A stretch of DNA of 64,000 nucleotides, taken from NCBI GenBank assembly GCA_037074705.1, contig CM073595.1:24020501-24084500 (forward strand), given 5' to 3'. Shown here piece by piece: positions 61,495 through 64,000 of this stretch. The number at the start of each line of letters is the position of its first letter. Position 1 is the stretch's first letter. The notes under the pieces were generated by a model that did not search any database, had not been told where the DNA came from, and was given only the letters and a program-made list of their open reading frames with translations. The stretch is from Zhengitettix transpicula (lineage: Eukaryota > Arthropoda > Insecta > Orthoptera > Tetrigidae). The translations under genes were made by a program, and so were the position numbers.

Positions 61495-61535
61495 GAACCT
61501 GATGAGGTCGCAAATTAAGCGATGAAACGTTGTTA
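61495..61535 (+). ncRNA. Hammerhead-ribozyme-like motif G2
   Basis: CTGATGA (61499-61505), stem II gtcgc/gcgat (5 bp), GAAAC (61524-61528), site GTT (61529-61531). Stem I is weaker: aac with gtt, 3 bp. The same T-rich ttttttctgac..ttggctg module follows at about 61554-61580. Confidence 0.55.
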
Positions 61536-61670
61536 ATTTAATATTAAATTCTTTTTTTTCTGACTTAAAATTGGCTGATGTGTACTTATTTATTAAAAAA
61601 ATTATAGATTCATGACCATTCATGATTAAAATCTACATGTACATGATGTTGCATATTTGCAACATAATAA

Positions 61671-63260
61671 AAATTTACAAATAATATTATAAAAATTTCG
61701 ACCATATTTTATTTTGGTTATTTTTACCGTATAGTATTAAAAAAAATACATCTTTAAAAATTATTTATTTAAAAACATAAGGTTTAACTATGTATACTCT
61801 GCTTCCTGTTCGTTATGGCGTTTTGATGAAAACGGGAATAATGATTTTTAAGCTAAGTGATAATTTATTACCATGGAATATTTATATTTTTAATTGAATG
61901 CTTTAATTTTTACCTGTAATTACATATGTTTATTCATTTTAGTGTCGGTGAGGCATAGGCGAATGTTGCGGTGAATCGATTTCAAGGAAGTAATGGTTTT
62001 GTGTTAAAAAGTTAAGCAAGTATTGGTTTTATAGTTCATTGACTTGAAAGCAAACGTTTAGGCATGCGACGTCGTGAGCCTCGGAGGGCGCGGTTCGAGT
62101 CCCACGCAGCGCTTCCTGCCAAAACAAAGAGAACAACCCTCCACTTCCCGGAAAAAACATCACGCTCTGTAAACCTGCTCATGCCCATTTCAAAACTTGT
62201 ATCTTTGATGAGAAATACTCAGGATTGTTCTTCTGGATTTGAAATTCGTTGAGAATGGTGAGGTAACATTATTATTTAGATTATTTGGGTATTAAATTGT
62301 CTTGGAGTAGATAGATGTAATGAAGTACATAAAAAATTCTTCAAACAGAAGTATATTTTGACGACTGTGTTTTTTTATTGATATTCAAACTGTATAAAAG
62401 TCGGACTAGATTCTTCAAAGAAAGTAGATTTGTTTTAATTTCTGTTGATGGGTAATTTGTCAGGGATGGTGAGTGTTGGAAGTGCAAGGGAAAGAACGTC
62501 CTGATAGAATTTCCTTGAGGAATGGAGAGAAAAAAAAATTACCGACATGCTGAATTATCGAAAGGAGAATAGAACGTTTAATCAGATTTAAGTAATTGGC
62601 AGAATATTAAACTATTGTATGCTAGCCATATTTGGCGAGTGTACCATGGAAAAAAGCTCATCCAGGTCATAGAATTTATAACTGAATAGATCGATTCCAA
62701 GCTAGCAAAAAAAAAGTTTTTCTTGCTAAGATTGGAGAAAGTTGGAGCGCTAGAACGTCCTACGCGCGTAGAATGCGCTTTTTTCTGCAATTTCAGCTTT
62801 TAGTTTAGACAATAATTAAAATAACAAAATGCAGGTGAAGAATGGATCTCAGATATGGTAAGTCATTCCACACTATTGACACTTCCTCCAATATGTCAGA
62901 AATGTTGAGATGAAATATTTCGAATCTTATTACCTGCACTTTTCCGTGTGTTATCTTTTCGGAAATACGTTTGCTGCATCCTTCACATCTTTTTTCTAGT
63001 AATTTCCGTCTGATGATCAGATTCTGATACTGTACTCGATACCGTTGCACGATTCATTCTTACTTCTGCATGGCCCAGTTTGCATTTATATTGTATTTAC
63101 TGTAATTCCACCGAAATCGAACCAAATACATGCACATGATTTGTTACTTAAAGAATAAAAAGGAGTAAGCCAGATAAGAGGGTAGTTGAAGAAGTGCTTG
63201 ACCTGACTTATGGTGTTGTTTTTTTAAAAAAAACATAACGCAGCCTATATCTTAGGGTTA
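61671..63260. other. Unassigned sequence; one isolated B-box-like site
   Basis: No gene supported. A B box, ggttcgagtcc, at about 62092-62102 in a GC-rich patch may be a tRNA-derived relic, but no A box is clear. Confidence 0.35.
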
Positions 63261-63317
63261 AAGACGCTAATGCTTAGTGTTGGTTTGACAGTGAAGGCTC
63301 TCAGTGAATTTGTAAAC

Positions 63318-64000
63318 ATGGAAAAAATTGGTCATCGTTATGTGATACAGCACCGTCATTTAAAAGGTCTCAGTCCAACCAATATCTGGGATTCTACTCT
63401 GGGGGAATCTGTTCCTTCGTTTACAGCAATAAAATATTGGGTGGCAGAGTTTAAACGAGACCGGACGAGCATCGCAGTGGTGGACCAAATGAATTGACCA
63501 CTCCAGAAATTGTCACGAAAATCTTAAAAATGCTGTTGGACGACCGTTGACTGATAGTGCACGAGATATCCGACAAGGTAGACATTTAAAAAGTGCTGTA
63601 CAACGCTTATTGACGGATAATTTTGACGTGAGAAAGCTGTGCGCAAGAAGAGTGCCGCGTTTACTTACAATGGAACAAAAACAGCGTCGTAAAGATGTTT
63701 CAATCATAGTGTTTGGCGACGTTTCACAGCAATATCGCCGAGTTTCATAACCCAGGATGAAACATGTGCCCTTCACTTCACATCTGAGTGGAAGGAACAT
63801 GTAAATCAGTGGACTGAAAGGGGAGAATCGGCTTTAAAGAAGACGAAGACAGTTCCATTTGCTGGAAAGGTCATGGCGCTAGTTTTTTGGGATGCACATG
63901 GAATAATTTTTCATGGATTTACTTTTTATTTATGTTCAATGGTATCCTGGTTTCATGTACCTTTTAAGCTACTTTCTTGATGCCGAGTTAACTTAAAAAA
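63318..64000 (+). pseudogene. mariner transposase relic, cut by window end
   Basis: The ATG at 63318 opens MEKIGHRYVIQHRHLKGLSP, then AIKYWVAEFKRDRTS; another frame gives REKLCARRVPRLLT-like (VRKLCARRVPRLLTMEQKQ) and then TQDETCALHFTSEWKEH and VPFAGKVMALVFWDAHGIIF. This is the N-terminal half and first catalytic Asp (QDET) of an irritans/Mos1-type mariner. Several frame breaks occur. It differs in sequence from the copies at 16.1, 45.0 and 58.9 kb. Confidence 0.75.

Larger units (their letters stand above)
61285..61605. mobile_element. Foldback element G with two hammerhead-like motifs
   Basis: Arms of about 130 nt are inverted: aataaatacaaatcagccaa-tttttagtcgg...acaacgtttcatcgcttaat...catcaggtt...gacaggtct versus agacctgtcc...gaacctgatgaggtcgcaaa...ttttttctgacttaaaattggctgatg. 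The arms carry the best-preserved cores in the window, on opposite strands. Related to foldback F. No coding capacity. Confidence 0.7.
61037..61670 (-). mobile_element. piggyBac-like repeat, copy C, interrupted by foldback G
   Basis: Read on the minus strand it ends at TTAA (61039-61036), preceded by the decayed terminus tgtactaaatc. It shares tagtgtagcatat, atcactccagaggc and gatgcagatatgaaac with copies A and B. The other end, with ttgcatatttgcaa, corresponds to 28.99-29.03 kb. Foldback G (about 61285-61605) lies inside. Confidence 0.6.

Overview
The window is AT-rich, intron-rich and transposon-laden animal DNA. The genes are those of an insect: an obstructor-type cuticle chitin-binding protein, a kainate-type glutamate receptor with insect signatures, and exportin-4. 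Long introns, (TA)n arrays, several mariner lineages and hAT, Helitron, LTR and non-LTR debris suggest a large repeat-rich insect genome. I would guess Polyneoptera (cockroach or termite like), but no sequence feature proves this.

Three protein-coding genes are supported, all on the + strand. (1) Nucleotides 1226-7838 hold the last six coding exons of exportin-4; its N-terminal two thirds lie upstream of the window. (2) Nucleotides 14558-28256 hold a complete 17-exon kainate-type ionotropic glutamate receptor (893 aa, every exon phase joins), with a possible CpG-rich first exon and NRF-1/Ewg-type site near 12.55 kb. (3) Nucleotides 30408-46328 hold a complete 5-exon obstructor-B-like protein (287 aa, signal peptide plus three chitin-binding domains) with a TATA-like/Inr core promoter.

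Much of the rest is mobile DNA. Nucleotides 8.9-12.1 kb hold hAT remnants, a probable solo LTR inside a (TA)n array and a long AT hairpin. 16.0-18.7 kb holds a mariner remnant and a MITE. 32.6-36.1 kb has a foldback, a dead non-LTR RT and LTR-like DNA. 44.8-46.1 kb is a mariner with both TIRs, lying in the last obstructor intron. 48.0-50.3 kb has ~580 bp repeats carrying palindromes, interrupted by a nearly intact 5'-truncated non-LTR retrotransposon (50.3-53.4 kb). 54.2-54.8 kb is a Helitron-like element, 55.6-56.7 kb a second LTR of the 9.8 kb family, and 58.7-64.0 kb holds more mariner copies and dispersed repeats.

The most unusual signal is a dispersed family of hammerhead-ribozyme-like cores: CTGANGA, a stem II hairpin, then GAAAC-GTH, with a short stem I closing on both sides. 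They occur at about 11.17, 21.79/21.98, 29.38, 32.63, 41.49/42.39, 48.67 and 61.37/61.51 kb. Most are followed by a shared T-rich TCTGA..TTGGC module, and four pairs or copies sit in inverted-repeat arms. All three copies of a piggyBac-like TTAA repeat (29, 41.5 and 61 kb) contain or are flanked by such motifs.
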